A stretch of 41,658 nt of DNA from Hydrogenophilales bacterium. GTDB taxonomy: Bacteria; Pseudomonadota; Gammaproteobacteria; Burkholderiales; Eutrophovitaceae. Position 1 is the first letter of the stretch; every line of letters begins with the position of its first letter. The notes beneath the pieces are model-generated. The model was not told the DNA's origin. It made no database searches and was given only the letters and a program-made list of their open reading frames with translations. A program made the position numbers and the translations under genes. The DNA is taken from contig CACOJS010000014.1 of NCBI GenBank assembly GCA_902627495.1, positions 1 to 41,658 of the forward strand, written 5' to 3'. Of this stretch, positions 7,978 to 16,234 are shown piece by piece.

Positions 7978-9534
7978 TTATTGCCTGATTAAAGCTTTTT
8001 GTATCTCACTAACTGCGGTACTAAGGCTCCTAACACTTTCCTCAAGCTTATCGAGGCGTTTGCAATCTTGATCCAAACTTTGGACTAGATCAGTTCCACT
8101 TGTTTCATCGTGAGGAGTAGCTTTATCAACTTGTTTATTCACAAGCCTTCGCCCTTGAACATGATAAATTTTTATATCCCTATTTATACCTTTCATTTTG
8201 ATGGTTTCACGTTCTTGCACCTCTAGCATATCCTGGGCATGGGCATAAGTTTCATAGGACATTAGTATTCCATTTGCATCTGAACTCGCTTCCAATCTTT
8301 GAGCAACATTAACCTCCCCGCCGATAATTGTGTAAGTTAACCTCTGCTCGCTCCCAAAATTCCCAACGTTACAGTAGCCAGTATTTAATCCCATCCTGAC
8401 CTGGAAAGGTTCACTAAAACCATCTCGGAGCCACTTATCCTGCAACTCTCTCATTCTTTCCTGCATTCTCAAAGCCATCTCCACACATGCCCTTGCATCT
8501 TCTTTTTCACCGTTCGTATCTGGATCCCCAAAAAAGACCATCATTGCATCACCAATATATTTGTCTATGGTAGCTCCACTATCCAAAGCAATAGCCGTCA
8601 TTTCCGAAAAATACTCATTTAAATATTTAGTTAGATCCTCCGGCTGTAGTTTGTCAGAGGTGGACGTAAAATTAACAATATCACTGAAAAAGATGGTGAG
8701 CTTTTTTCTACGGGTAGTTATCCCGGTATCATAATCACCGTCAGACAAAGCCGCTTGGATTTGTGGTGGCAAATACTTACCCAGTTGATTAGACAGATTA
8801 ATGAATTGGCTTTTTTGCTTCTCAGCATCATCCAAAACGCTTTTCATTAATCCCTCCTTTAGTTCAAATTTTCTTAGCCAAACAATTTTTTCTTGAGATT
8901 CTACTTCCATTTTTTTTGAAAAATTGATTTTCCAAAAAAGATTTGCATACCCATAATCCATTGTTGATTTATCTGAATCAAAAACAATCTCATAATCCCA
9001 ATGCGAACCAAAATATTTAGCATAGGTAAATTCCAGGGCCCCTCGATTAAATGCCTCTTGGTGCAACTCTAAGGCCATCGTCACTTCAAATTCAAACTTT
9101 GTATCAGTCATCTTGTGTAGTTGTGCACCGTATTGCACGTCCAAGTCACTACGAGTCGCAAGTTTGATAAAATAGTCGGAGGATTTTTCCTGTGCACGAA
9201 TCTGATTCTCTAATCCACGATATTGATCTCTAATATTATTACTGGTAAATAACTTTTTATTATTTTTATAAGCCTCCTGGTTTTCCTTGAACAGTGTTGA
9301 ATCAAATCTCTCAGCATGAGAGAACCCAAAAGATAGCAGAGACACGTCACCGAATCGATCAAAAGCGACCCTATGAATATCAGATCGTAATTTGTAGGGG
9401 TATTGTTTCTCTTCATCTATACTATGTATACCGTACTTTAATAACACATCTTGACCCAGCCTACCAAAGTTCTCCATAGTCTCAATCGTTGATCGGATAA
9501 CTTTTCCGGAAATAGTTACTTTTTCGGCATTCAA
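7978..9534 (-). CDS. Class III adenylate cyclase with unassigned N-terminal sensory domain (cyclase 4)
   Basis: A 518-residue paralog. It opens at a TTG (9532-9534), with GGGGG eight bases upstream and the paralog-conserved VTISGKVIRST right behind. The N-terminal blocks are LRSDIHRVAFDRFG (49-62) and LHQEAFNRGALE (157-168), followed by SHWDYEI and a GYANLFWKINFS strand. Metal residues Asp284 (FFSDIVNF) and Asp329 (KYIGDA) and the adenine-type Lys are intact. The tail includes a predicted helix with regular Leu spacing (LDKLEESVRSLSTAV). It is the first gene of a coupled pair with cyclase 3. The 155-bp gap upstream, after the stop of cyclase 5, may carry its own promoter. TTG initiation suggests low expression, as known for the TTG-started cyaA of E. 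coli. Confidence 0.92.
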   Translation of the reverse strand: MNAEKVTISGKVIRSTIETMENFGRLGQDVLLKYGIHSIDEEKQYPYKLRSDIHRVAFDRFGDVSLLSFGFSHAERFDSTLFKENQEAYKNNKKLFTSNNIRDQYRGLENQIRAQEKSSDYFIKLATRSDLDVQYGAQLHKMTDTKFEFEVTMALELHQEAFNRGALEFTYAKYFGSHWDYEIVFDSDKSTMDYGYANLFWKINFSKKMEVESQEKIVWLRKFELKEGLMKSVLDDAEKQKSQFINLSNQLGKYLPPQIQAALSDGDYDTGITTRRKKLTIFFSDIVNFTSTSDKLQPEDLTKYLNEYFSEMTAIALDSGATIDKYIGDAMMVFFGDPDTNGEKEDARACVEMALRMQERMRELQDKWLRDGFSEPFQVRMGLNTGYCNVGNFGSEQRLTYTIIGGEVNVAQRLEASSDANGILMSYETYAHAQDMLEVQERETIKMKGINRDIKIYHVQGRRLVNKQVDKATPHDETSGTDLVQSLDQDCKRLDKLEESVRSLSTAVSEIQKALIRQ

Positions 9535-9689
9535 TTTGTTAGCCCCCAGTGAATATCAATGATACAAATTTGTCTATAATTATTAGCACAAAGCTAGAAA
9601 CTAATATCTTTCACTATACTACTGCATTCTCTTGTTTACGACATTGTGAAAGTCAGACTTATACGCATCTCTACCATCTTAGATCTAAC

Positions 9690-11330
9690 CTAATTATCCT
9701 TAATCTTCTTATCAATCTCTGATTTTTTAATTAGCTCATGAATTGCCTCTGCCTGCTTTATAAGTTGATTCTCGATTAGCTCCAACCTTTCGGATAAGGC
9801 AAAGGTATTTGGATTTTTTTCACTTTTTCCTCTTCTATCAATGTCTTCTAATTTCCTATCGAGAGAAGAACTTTTCCTACAAAGTACTGAAAATACTTGG
9901 ATATCTCTATTGATACCTTTCATTTTAATGGATTCTTTTTTTTCCACTTCTACCATATCTTGGGCATGTGCATATGTCTCATAAGACATCAGTATGCCAT
10001 TAGCATCTGCAGCCGACTCCAATCGGGCCGCCACATTCACCTCTCCCCCAATTATGGTATATGTAAGTCTTTGATCACTACCGAAATTGCCTACATTGCA
10101 ATAGCCGGTATTTAGGCCTATTCGAATCTGAAAAGGATCGGCAAAACCCTCGTTACGCCATCGTAATCTTAGTTCAGCCATTTTCTCCTGCATGCACAGA
10201 GCCATCTCTACACAAGCTCTGGCATCTTCCCGCTCTCCTCTCGATTCAGGATCACCAAAAAACAACATTACGGCATCCCCTATATACTTATCAATCGTCG
10301 CACCATGATCTAGTGCAATCTGCGTCATCTCGGAAAAGTACTCATTTAAGTATTTTGTTAAATCTTCAGGTTGCAGGTTCTCTGAGGTGGACGTAAAATT
10401 TTTAATATCACTAAAAAAAACACTTAACTTCTTGCGTCGAGTAGTTACCTCTGTACTATAGTCACCAGACATCAAAGCCTTATGAACCTGCGGAGGTATG
10501 TAACGAGCTAACTGATCAGCCAACCGTTCAGTCTTCTCTTTTTGTTTTTCAACCTCTATTTTTTGTTTTTCGGCATTTCTTTTTTGGGTATCGGCATCTT
10601 CTAGAACTTTGCCTATGAACATTTCTCTAGCTTCTCGTCTGGCCTCCACTTCAGTGCGATAAAAGCTCCTTTTCTTTTTATTGTAAGAGAACTTTACTGA
10701 CCAAACAAAGGTGGCCCATCCATTTCCAGATCGCATTTTTTTTTTAAGTGGGTCCACAGTCCAAGACCAGTTGTTTGCTAACCAATAAGTCAATTGACGA
10801 ACATAAGCCCCTCTGTTGAAAATTTCGTGTTGTGGCATTACCGCATTGGTTAAGGAATACTCTCCATCCATATCGGATTTAGGATAGTAAATTGCCTTAA
10901 GAGGTCCTGAAGGGCAAAAAATTGACTTTTCATTCATAATAGAGATGACTTCTGCAAGCTTTTTTAACAGTAGATTGCGCCCCTCTATAGCTTTGTCCAA
11001 ATCTCTGGAATTTAGGAGATCCCTATGAGTTTTCAAAAACTTTACAATCGGATCTCCCACAGACTTTAGGATTGCAGCATAGCCATCCAACTGAGTGTAG
11101 CCAAAATAAAATAGAGCTTCGCCACCAAAGCGTTGATAAACCGCTTCATGTATTGCTGCTCTAATTTTGTAAGAGTAGTACTCATTCGGGTCAACTTCCG
11201 AGACCCCAAAATTATCTAGTACGTCTTGACCAATACTACCAAGACTGGCGGTTTGCCTGACTGTGGACATTAGTGCAGCACCAGTCATCATCGTTTCTGT
11301 TAACGGCTTCCCGTTTAACTCTCTAACCAT
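9690..11330 (-). CDS. Class III adenylate cyclase with unassigned N-terminal sensory domain (cyclase 5)
   Basis: The largest of the paralogs (546 residues from the ATG at 11330; a TTG at 11363 would add 11). Neither start has a convincing ribosome site. The shared blocks are TGAALMSTV, IRAAIHEAVYQRFGG and QHEIFNRGAYVRQL. The linker is a long charged coiled coil (about 225-280, repeated EKQK units) ending in IPPQVHKAL. The catalytic domain has metal Asp308 (VFFSDIKNF), the second Asp in KYIGDAVMLFFGDP, the adenine-type Lys and TYTIIGGEVNVAAR. The C-terminal tail is again helical (ERLELIENQLIKQAEAI). Part of its coding sequence (10272-10409) is almost identical to cyclase 2 (see findings). Confidence 0.9.
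   Translation of the reverse strand: MVRELNGKPLTETMMTGAALMSTVRQTASLGSIGQDVLDNFGVSEVDPNEYYSYKIRAAIHEAVYQRFGGEALFYFGYTQLDGYAAILKSVGDPIVKFLKTHRDLLNSRDLDKAIEGRNLLLKKLAEVISIMNEKSIFCPSGPLKAIYYPKSDMDGEYSLTNAVMPQHEIFNRGAYVRQLTYWLANNWSWTVDPLKKKMRSGNGWATFVWSVKFSYNKKKRSFYRTEVEARREAREMFIGKVLEDADTQKRNAEKQKIEVEKQKEKTERLADQLARYIPPQVHKALMSGDYSTEVTTRRKKLSVFFSDIKNFTSTSENLQPEDLTKYLNEYFSEMTQIALDHGATIDKYIGDAVMLFFGDPESRGEREDARACVEMALCMQEKMAELRLRWRNEGFADPFQIRIGLNTGYCNVGNFGSDQRLTYTIIGGEVNVAARLESAADANGILMSYETYAHAQDMVEVEKKESIKMKGINRDIQVFSVLCRKSSSLDRKLEDIDRRGKSEKNPNTFALSERLELIENQLIKQAEAIHELIKKSEIDKKIKDN
10272..10409. repeat. 138-bp near-identical tract shared with 843-980 (copy 2)
   Basis: Partner of the tract in cyclase 2, in cyclase 5. 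The copies are direct repeats 9,429 bp apart, so recombination between them would remove the intervening catabolic block and cyclases 3 and 4 and leave a hybrid cyclase 5/2 gene. Confidence 0.85.
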
Positions 11331-11418
11331 GGCAAGACTCGTACAAACCTCCAATAAGGTCAATTATGTAAAATGAGGGTAAGTGCCATAATCTGACGTC
11401 CACCTCATCAAATATTTC

Positions 11419-13707
11419 TTAAGATCCCGCTATATTTTCTGGAGTGTAAGGAAGTGTCCTACAACGCTTGCCACATGCCGAAAAAATGGCATTGCCCAAA
11501 GCAGGTTGGACAACTGGGACAACCGGCTCTCCTAATCCACCAATATAATCTCTGTCTGTTTCAATGAAATGAATATCCATTGATGGTGACTCGTTCATGC
11601 GTCCAACTGGATAGCTATCAAAATTATTTTGTTGAACTGTGCCACGATCAACCGTTATTTCCAGCTTTTTAGCAATCTCAATCCCAAAATTAATCTGTCC
11701 TTCCATCTGAGCCAACGCTTGGTCTGGATGCACTAACTGCCCAGCATCAATTACTAAGTATACTTTGTCCACAATCAAGTCGTAGTTTTTAGTAACTTCA
11801 ACCTCAACCACTGCTACACATACTGTGTTGTAAGCTTCAAGAATGGCAACCCCTCTTCCTTTTCCATCAGGCAAAGGCTTATCCCAGTCCGACCTGTTTC
11901 TAATCAATTCCAACGCTTTTCTCATTCTGTTCCCAACTCCCACTCCGACTGAGAACGCACTATCGTACTTCGAATTACTGAGCGTCCTCTGAACTCCCGA
12001 ATGTTCGTATTTAGCCTCCGCTAAGTTTAGCATTTTGATACGATACTGAATCGGATCTATACCTGAGAGGTGGGCACACTCATCTATAAAAGATTCTATA
12101 CCAGTACAATTTTGTGCATTAGACACAGATCTTAGGTAGCCAATAGACACAGGAACCTTTTGATCCTGAGTGGTGAACTTTAGATCAGGCGTTTTGTAAG
12201 GAAAGTTATCAATTCCCTCTACGGCGTGAGGATCCACACCTTCGTGAACGATGATCGGAAATTGATAGGCAGAAATATGAGGTGAACTCCCTTTAAATTC
12301 CAAGGATGAAAGAGTCCCACCTTCATCTATACCCCCCGTAATCTTTATCATCGCTGCAGGCCTGAAGGAATCGTGAGTCATATCATCTTCCCGGTCCCAT
12401 ATTAAGTTAATTGGTGCACCCACTGCTTGGGAAATCAAAGCTGCTTGCACAACAAAATCACCACCCAGCTTTCTTCCAAACCCACCCCCGAGGAAAGTAG
12501 TTTGAACTTCTATTTGCTCAGGTGTTAGTCCAACAGCCTGCGAGACTAAACCAGGTAGTATTCCCTGTAATTGATGGGGAGTAATAATTAAAACCTTATC
12601 TCTCATTACATGTACTGTGGTATTCACCGGTTCCATAGGAGAGTGCGAAATAAATGGCAACCTATAAATTGAAGAGATAATTTTTTCGGATTTGGCAAAT
12701 CCAGCAGCTACATTTCCCTGTTCGCGGAAAACAACACCAGGTTTATCAAGCCCTTCCTCTAACTCTTTCCATAACGTTTGCATATCGTAGTTTTTGTTGG
12801 GATTTTCTTCCCATTCCACCTTCAACAAATCGCGACCTTTTTTTGCGTTCCAATAACTATCTGCCACTACTGCTACTCCACCAGGCATCAAACCGGTGAG
12901 CTGATGAACTGGGTCAACTTTAACCACCCTCTTCACACCAGGTAGGCTCAATGCCTGGCTAGCATCATATGACTTGACCTTCGCGTTGAATACTCCTGAC
13001 ATTTTTATTGACGCATACAACATACCAGGCAACCTGGTATCGATACCATATTGCGTCTTGGCTTGAACTTTGTCTTTGGTGTCTAATCTTCGTAAATTCG
13101 GATTGCCAATATAATTCCACTCTGATCGTTTTTTCAACACTACTTCTTTTGGAATATCGAGTTTGGCCGCATCTTCAACCAAAGAACCATAAGATGTTAC
13201 CTGGCCACCTGGCCCCTTGATATACCCTTTATCAGCAAGACACTTTTCAATCTCCACACTCCATCGATGGGCTGCGGCTTGAGTGAGCATGGCTTTCGCA
13301 GTGGCTCCAACTCGTCTAAGTTTAACCCAAGCGTCCCTAACAGATGTAGAGGCACCTGTTAGCTGCACACCATAATAATCGTTAGTAAAAACCTCAGCCA
13401 CTGGAGCAAACTCAATGTTAATTTTTTCCAGGTCATACTCTAGTTCATCTGCTATCAATGCTGCCAAAGAGGTGTATACACCTTGACCCATCTCTGCCCT
13501 GGAACACATTACCGTAACAGTCTCATCACCCCTAATTGAAAGGTATGCATTCGCCGAAAAAATAGGTGTTGATATGCCTCCGACTGCGTTGATCGGCATA
13601 TTAAATCCCAGTATCAAACCACCAAGGCTAGAACTGGTAAATTTTAGAAAGTCTCTCCTGTCATGGTCCTTAACACTATCAGTCACTTGCTTTTTTGTTT
13701 TTTTCAT
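11419..13707 (-). CDS. Molybdenum hydroxylase large subunit, IorB type, Tat-exported
   Basis: A 762-residue molybdopterin-binding subunit of the xanthine dehydrogenase/aldehyde oxidase family. It is closest in layout to isoquinoline 1-oxidoreductase beta subunit, which hydroxylates N-heterocycles or oxidises aldehydes. A Tat signal is visible: DRRDFLKF with the twin Arg at 17-18, then a hydrophobic run. Cofactor-binding blocks are EMGQGVYTSLAAL (about 72-84), LTGASTSVRDAW (116-127) and GGGFGRKLGG (407-416). The catalytic Glu lies in GLGEP (about 727). The usual partner, a small protein with two [2Fe-2S] clusters, is not encoded beside it or anywhere in the window, so the electron acceptor is unknown. 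AGAGAG precedes the ATG. Downstream it meets cyclase 5 on the same strand. Confidence 0.88.
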   Translation of the reverse strand: MKKTKKQVTDSVKDHDRRDFLKFTSSSLGGLILGFNMPINAVGGISTPIFSANAYLSIRGDETVTVMCSRAEMGQGVYTSLAALIADELEYDLEKINIEFAPVAEVFTNDYYGVQLTGASTSVRDAWVKLRRVGATAKAMLTQAAAHRWSVEIEKCLADKGYIKGPGGQVTSYGSLVEDAAKLDIPKEVVLKKRSEWNYIGNPNLRRLDTKDKVQAKTQYGIDTRLPGMLYASIKMSGVFNAKVKSYDASQALSLPGVKRVVKVDPVHQLTGLMPGGVAVVADSYWNAKKGRDLLKVEWEENPNKNYDMQTLWKELEEGLDKPGVVFREQGNVAAGFAKSEKIISSIYRLPFISHSPMEPVNTTVHVMRDKVLIITPHQLQGILPGLVSQAVGLTPEQIEVQTTFLGGGFGRKLGGDFVVQAALISQAVGAPINLIWDREDDMTHDSFRPAAMIKITGGIDEGGTLSSLEFKGSSPHISAYQFPIIVHEGVDPHAVEGIDNFPYKTPDLKFTTQDQKVPVSIGYLRSVSNAQNCTGIESFIDECAHLSGIDPIQYRIKMLNLAEAKYEHSGVQRTLSNSKYDSAFSVGVGVGNRMRKALELIRNRSDWDKPLPDGKGRGVAILEAYNTVCVAVVEVEVTKNYDLIVDKVYLVIDAGQLVHPDQALAQMEGQINFGIEIAKKLEITVDRGTVQQNNFDSYPVGRMNESPSMDIHFIETDRDYIGGLGEPVVPVVQPALGNAIFSACGKRCRTLPYTPENIAGS

Positions 13708-13773
13708 TGTGCTCTCTCCTAGTAATACCCACTAATCCCTTAGAGCCCCCTAAATATACTATATGTTGCTAAT

Positions 13774-14055
13774 TTACGCGACATGGTTATGTATTAATTG
13801 TAATTTTTTAGTCTTGCTTAGCCTTTTTATCAAAAACTCGCGTTTCAGGGCTGCCGATTTAGAAGTATAAATTTCCGTATACCCCACCTTGAATGGTCCT
13901 CGTCCACGAGTGTATTTTGCAGCAACCCCATCCTCATGCCTTTTAATCCTTTGTTGGATGTTGTTTGTTATACCGGTGTATAGGGTGGAGTCACCACAAA
14001 TTAATATGTAAACAATCCATGGAGATTCCCCCATTGGTTCAATTTTTGATTCCAA
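13774..14055 (-). CDS. GIY-YIG domain protein (UPF0213/YhbQ-like)
   Basis: A small single-domain GIY-YIG nuclease-fold protein (93 residues). The family signature is seen as VYILICG followed by LYTGITNN, then RIKRH and the Arg/Lys-rich AALKREFLIKRLSK. Biological role of this stand-alone family is poorly defined; DNA-processing activity is likely but unproven. I use the TTG at 14053-14055, which has GGAAGA six bases upstream. An ATG seven codons later (14034) keeps the whole domain and remains possible. Alone in its transcription unit, divergent from the copper chaperone gene. Confidence 0.85.
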   Translation of the reverse strand: MESKIEPMGESPWIVYILICGDSTLYTGITNNIQQRIKRHEDGVAAKYTRGRGPFKVGYTEIYTSKSAALKREFLIKRLSKTKKLQLIHNHVA

Positions 14056-14226
14056 GCTCAGTCTTCCAAAATGAATAATAAACTGTATATTTTCATAATT
14101 TTTTTATAGTGTGTAGTAATAATGACAAAAACTTAAAGAACATAAAGACAAGATAGCCCCTTTTACGAAACGATATTAATCGGGCATACCCCTAAAAAAA
14201 AACTTCTCGGTATGTTGTGTTTTTAC

Positions 14227-14232
14227 TATAAT
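14227..14232 (+). promoter_or_regulatory. Probable -10 element for the PCu(A)C gene
   Basis: A perfect TATAAT, about 30 bases before the ATG of the copper chaperone gene, would start transcription near 14239. The expected -35 position is poor (TTCTCG), so another factor or extended contacts may be involved. The whole 202-bp gap between the divergent genes shows nothing else I can name. Confidence 0.4.
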
Positions 14233-14257
14233 ATCGGTAATTAATGAATAGAGACTC

Positions 14258-14761
14258 ATGATGGAACAAAAATATCCCCGTTATCTAATCTTATTTCTAT
14301 TTTTTTTTGCAACTCCACTTACTTCTTTTTCTCACGAATATACGTTCGGATTTATATCAATAGTAAAGCCTCACCTGAGAGAAGCCCCTCCGTCTGCAAC
14401 TGTTGCGGCTGGTTATCTTAAAATCAAAAACAATGGTAATGAGCCAGAAACCTTGCTTGGAGCATCAAGTACCTTAAGCAAAACCATAGAAATTCACGAG
14501 ATGAAAATAGAAAACGAAATTATGAAAATGCGTGAAGTGCCAGAAGGGTTGACTATCAATCCTGGCCAAATACTTGAATTAAAAACGGGGGGTTATCATC
14601 TGATGTTTTTTCATCTCGTGAAACAAGTTAAACAAGGCGACACTCACGAAATAAAACTTAATTTTAAAAAATCTGGGGAGATATTAGTCCCGTTTAAAGT
14701 ATGGGAAGCACTACACAAACCTCAAAACCATAGCGAGGATTTGAACCACCATAATCACTGA
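14258..14761 (+). CDS. PCu(A)C-family periplasmic copper chaperone
   Basis: A 167-residue exported protein. The signal peptide is a hydrophobic run (LILFLFFFATP) ending near SFSHE at 26-27. The copper site typical of PCu(A)C is present: His80 and Met82 in IHEM, Met91 in MKMREV, and His114 and Met116 in GGYHLM. These proteins carry Cu(I) to cytochrome c oxidase, usually together with Sco; no Sco or oxidase gene is in the window. The C-terminus is His-rich (ending DLNHHNH), an extra metal site common in the family. Start at 14258 or the next codon, both ATG. It is convergent with the second GFA gene, 14 bp away. Confidence 0.9.
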   Translation: MMEQKYPRYLILFLFFFATPLTSFSHEYTFGFISIVKPHLREAPPSATVAAGYLKIKNNGNEPETLLGASSTLSKTIEIHEMKIENEIMKMREVPEGLTINPGQILELKTGGYHLMFFHLVKQVKQGDTHEIKLNFKKSGEILVPFKVWEALHKPQNHSEDLNHHNH

Positions 14762-14775
14762 CTTTTAAAAGTTGC

Positions 14776-15186
14776 TTAGCCCATATCTGGCATTCTCGCA
14801 AATTGAGTTAGATCAGTTTGAGGAGTGCAAGGTAACCTATGATCGGTATAACATTCAAACTCAGGAGCAAGCCAACTGGCGTCGTCCAAAACTCCAGCTT
14901 TTATAATAAACAAACCTGGTGCAAAGTCAGCTAGAGAGGCTATTGGAGATCCACAGTCACCACAAAATTTTCTGTGGACCTGACGACCACTCTCACCATA
15001 TGTGGTGAAAGTTTTTGGCTCACCAGTTATTTGGAGGGAATCCTCCGCAACGGCCGTTACTATTGAATATGCACTCCCAGTTTGCTTTTTACAATCATGG
15101 CAGTGACAGATAGCTGTAAGTGCCGGTTTTTCTTCACTACTGAAACTAAGTTTGCCACAAAGACAGCTTCCTTTTATTTTTGACAT
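14776..15186 (-). CDS. GFA/CENP-V family zinc protein (second copy)
   Basis: A 136-residue relative of the protein at 1888-2331, with the same zinc cysteines: GSCLCGKL at the start, CHCHDCKKQTGS around residue 28, and CGDCGSP around residue 75. The two copies are diverged beyond these motifs and need not share a substrate. ATG start with GGGGGAGAG upstream. Divergent from the ABC transporter operon, with a 124-bp gap that must hold both promoters. Function unknown beyond the family fold. Confidence 0.87.
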   Translation of the reverse strand: MSKIKGSCLCGKLSFSSEEKPALTAICHCHDCKKQTGSAYSIVTAVAEDSLQITGEPKTFTTYGESGRQVHRKFCGDCGSPIASLADFAPGLFIIKAGVLDDASWLAPEFECYTDHRLPCTPQTDLTQFARMPDMG

Positions 15187-15310
15187 TACTCTCCCCCAAT
15201 CGCAGATGGCCTGTTAAAATACCCCCAACTTTTACATACATTAACCAGGTTATGCAAGCCGCTAAATCTTTGTTTGCGATACATCTTATCCAAAAAACCT
15301 ATCTTCACGA

Positions 15311-16234
15311 ATGAACAAATCCATAGTAATCAGTGATGTAGATAAAATTTACCAAAATGGTACAAAAGCACTAGATGCTATCAATATAGATATTATGGAA
15401 GGAGAAATCTTTGCACTGCTGGGACCAAATGGAGCAGGCAAGACAACCTTGATTAAAATAATTTGTGGACTAACAAATATGACGTCAGGAAAAATACTGA
15501 TAAACAATCTCGATATCATTGATGATTATCGTGCAGCAAGAAAACAAATTGGTCTTGTACCACAAGAATTGGATACTGATATGTTTGAGACTGTATGGGA
15601 TACTGTTACGTTTACTCGTGGTCTTTTTGGTCTTCGGGAAAATAAACCTTTAATTAAAAATATCCTAAACAACCTTAGTCTTTGGGAAAAACGCAATGAA
15701 GAAATAAAAAATTTATCTGGAGGTATGAAACGTCGAGTTTTAATAGCCAAAGCGTTGGCCCATGAACCTAAAATATTATTCTTGGACGAGCCTACCGCGG
15801 GAGTTGACGTAGAACTTCGGCAAGACATGTGGAATCTTGTGAGATCTTATCAGAACAACAATGTAACCATTATTTTAACTACACACTTCATTGACGAAGC
15901 CGAGGAACTAGCTGACCGAGTAGGGGTAATTGACAATGGCAGTCTCATCGTAGTCAAAGAAAAAAATGAATTAATGTCATCGTTAGGAAAAAAACAAATA
16001 CTATTTTTTTTAGAAGAACCTCTTCAATTTATACCTGACAGCCTGTCTGACTTTAGGTTGAATTTAAAGAAATCTAATACGACCCTGGAGTACACCGTCA
16101 CTGAAAAAAATGAAGGTGTAAGCGTGTCACGTTTAATAAAAACTTTGGATAGTAATAATATAAGATTTAGGAAGATCGAAACGGTCCAGTCTAGTCTGGA
16201 AGATATTTTTGTCAAACTAGTTACAAAAAAATAA
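15311..16234 (+). CDS. ABC-2 type transporter ATPase subunit
   Basis: The nucleotide-binding subunit of an exporter (307 residues). Motifs: Walker A LLGPNGAGKTT (37-47), Q-loop LVPQELD, signature LSGGMKRR (135-142), Walker B ILFLDEPT (155-162) and the switch His in TTHFIDEAEE. The C-terminal 80 residues are the regulatory tail usual in this subfamily. It resembles YadG of E. coli, whose substrate is not established. The last base of its stop is the first base of the next gene's ATG, giving strict coupling with the permease. Confidence 0.93.
   Translation: MNKSIVISDVDKIYQNGTKALDAINIDIMEGEIFALLGPNGAGKTTLIKIICGLTNMTSGKILINNLDIIDDYRAARKQIGLVPQELDTDMFETVWDTVTFTRGLFGLRENKPLIKNILNNLSLWEKRNEEIKNLSGGMKRRVLIAKALAHEPKILFLDEPTAGVDVELRQDMWNLVRSYQNNNVTIILTTHFIDEAEELADRVGVIDNGSLIVVKEKNELMSSLGKKQILFFLEEPLQFIPDSLSDFRLNLKKSNTTLEYTVTEKNEGVSVSRLIKTLDSNNIRFRKIETVQSSLEDIFVKLVTKK

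Noticed and set aside
294..11330. Cyclase array as an antiphage Pycsar or CBASS-like system
   Set aside because: The catalytic domains keep the Lys and Thr usual for ATP-using class III cyclases, and no TIR, membrane or nuclease effector gene lies next to them. Pycsar cyclases are paired with such effectors.
11345..11415. Inverted repeat ATGAGG...CCTCAT downstream of the iorB stop, followed by TTTT, as a terminator
   Set aside because: The loop would be about 28 bases and the T-run is only four, so a working intrinsic terminator is unlikely.
14760..14775. Palindrome ACTTTTAAAAGT between the copper chaperone and GFA genes as a terminator
   Set aside because: It is A/T-rich with no room for a loop, and no T-run follows on either strand; expected by chance in such sequence.
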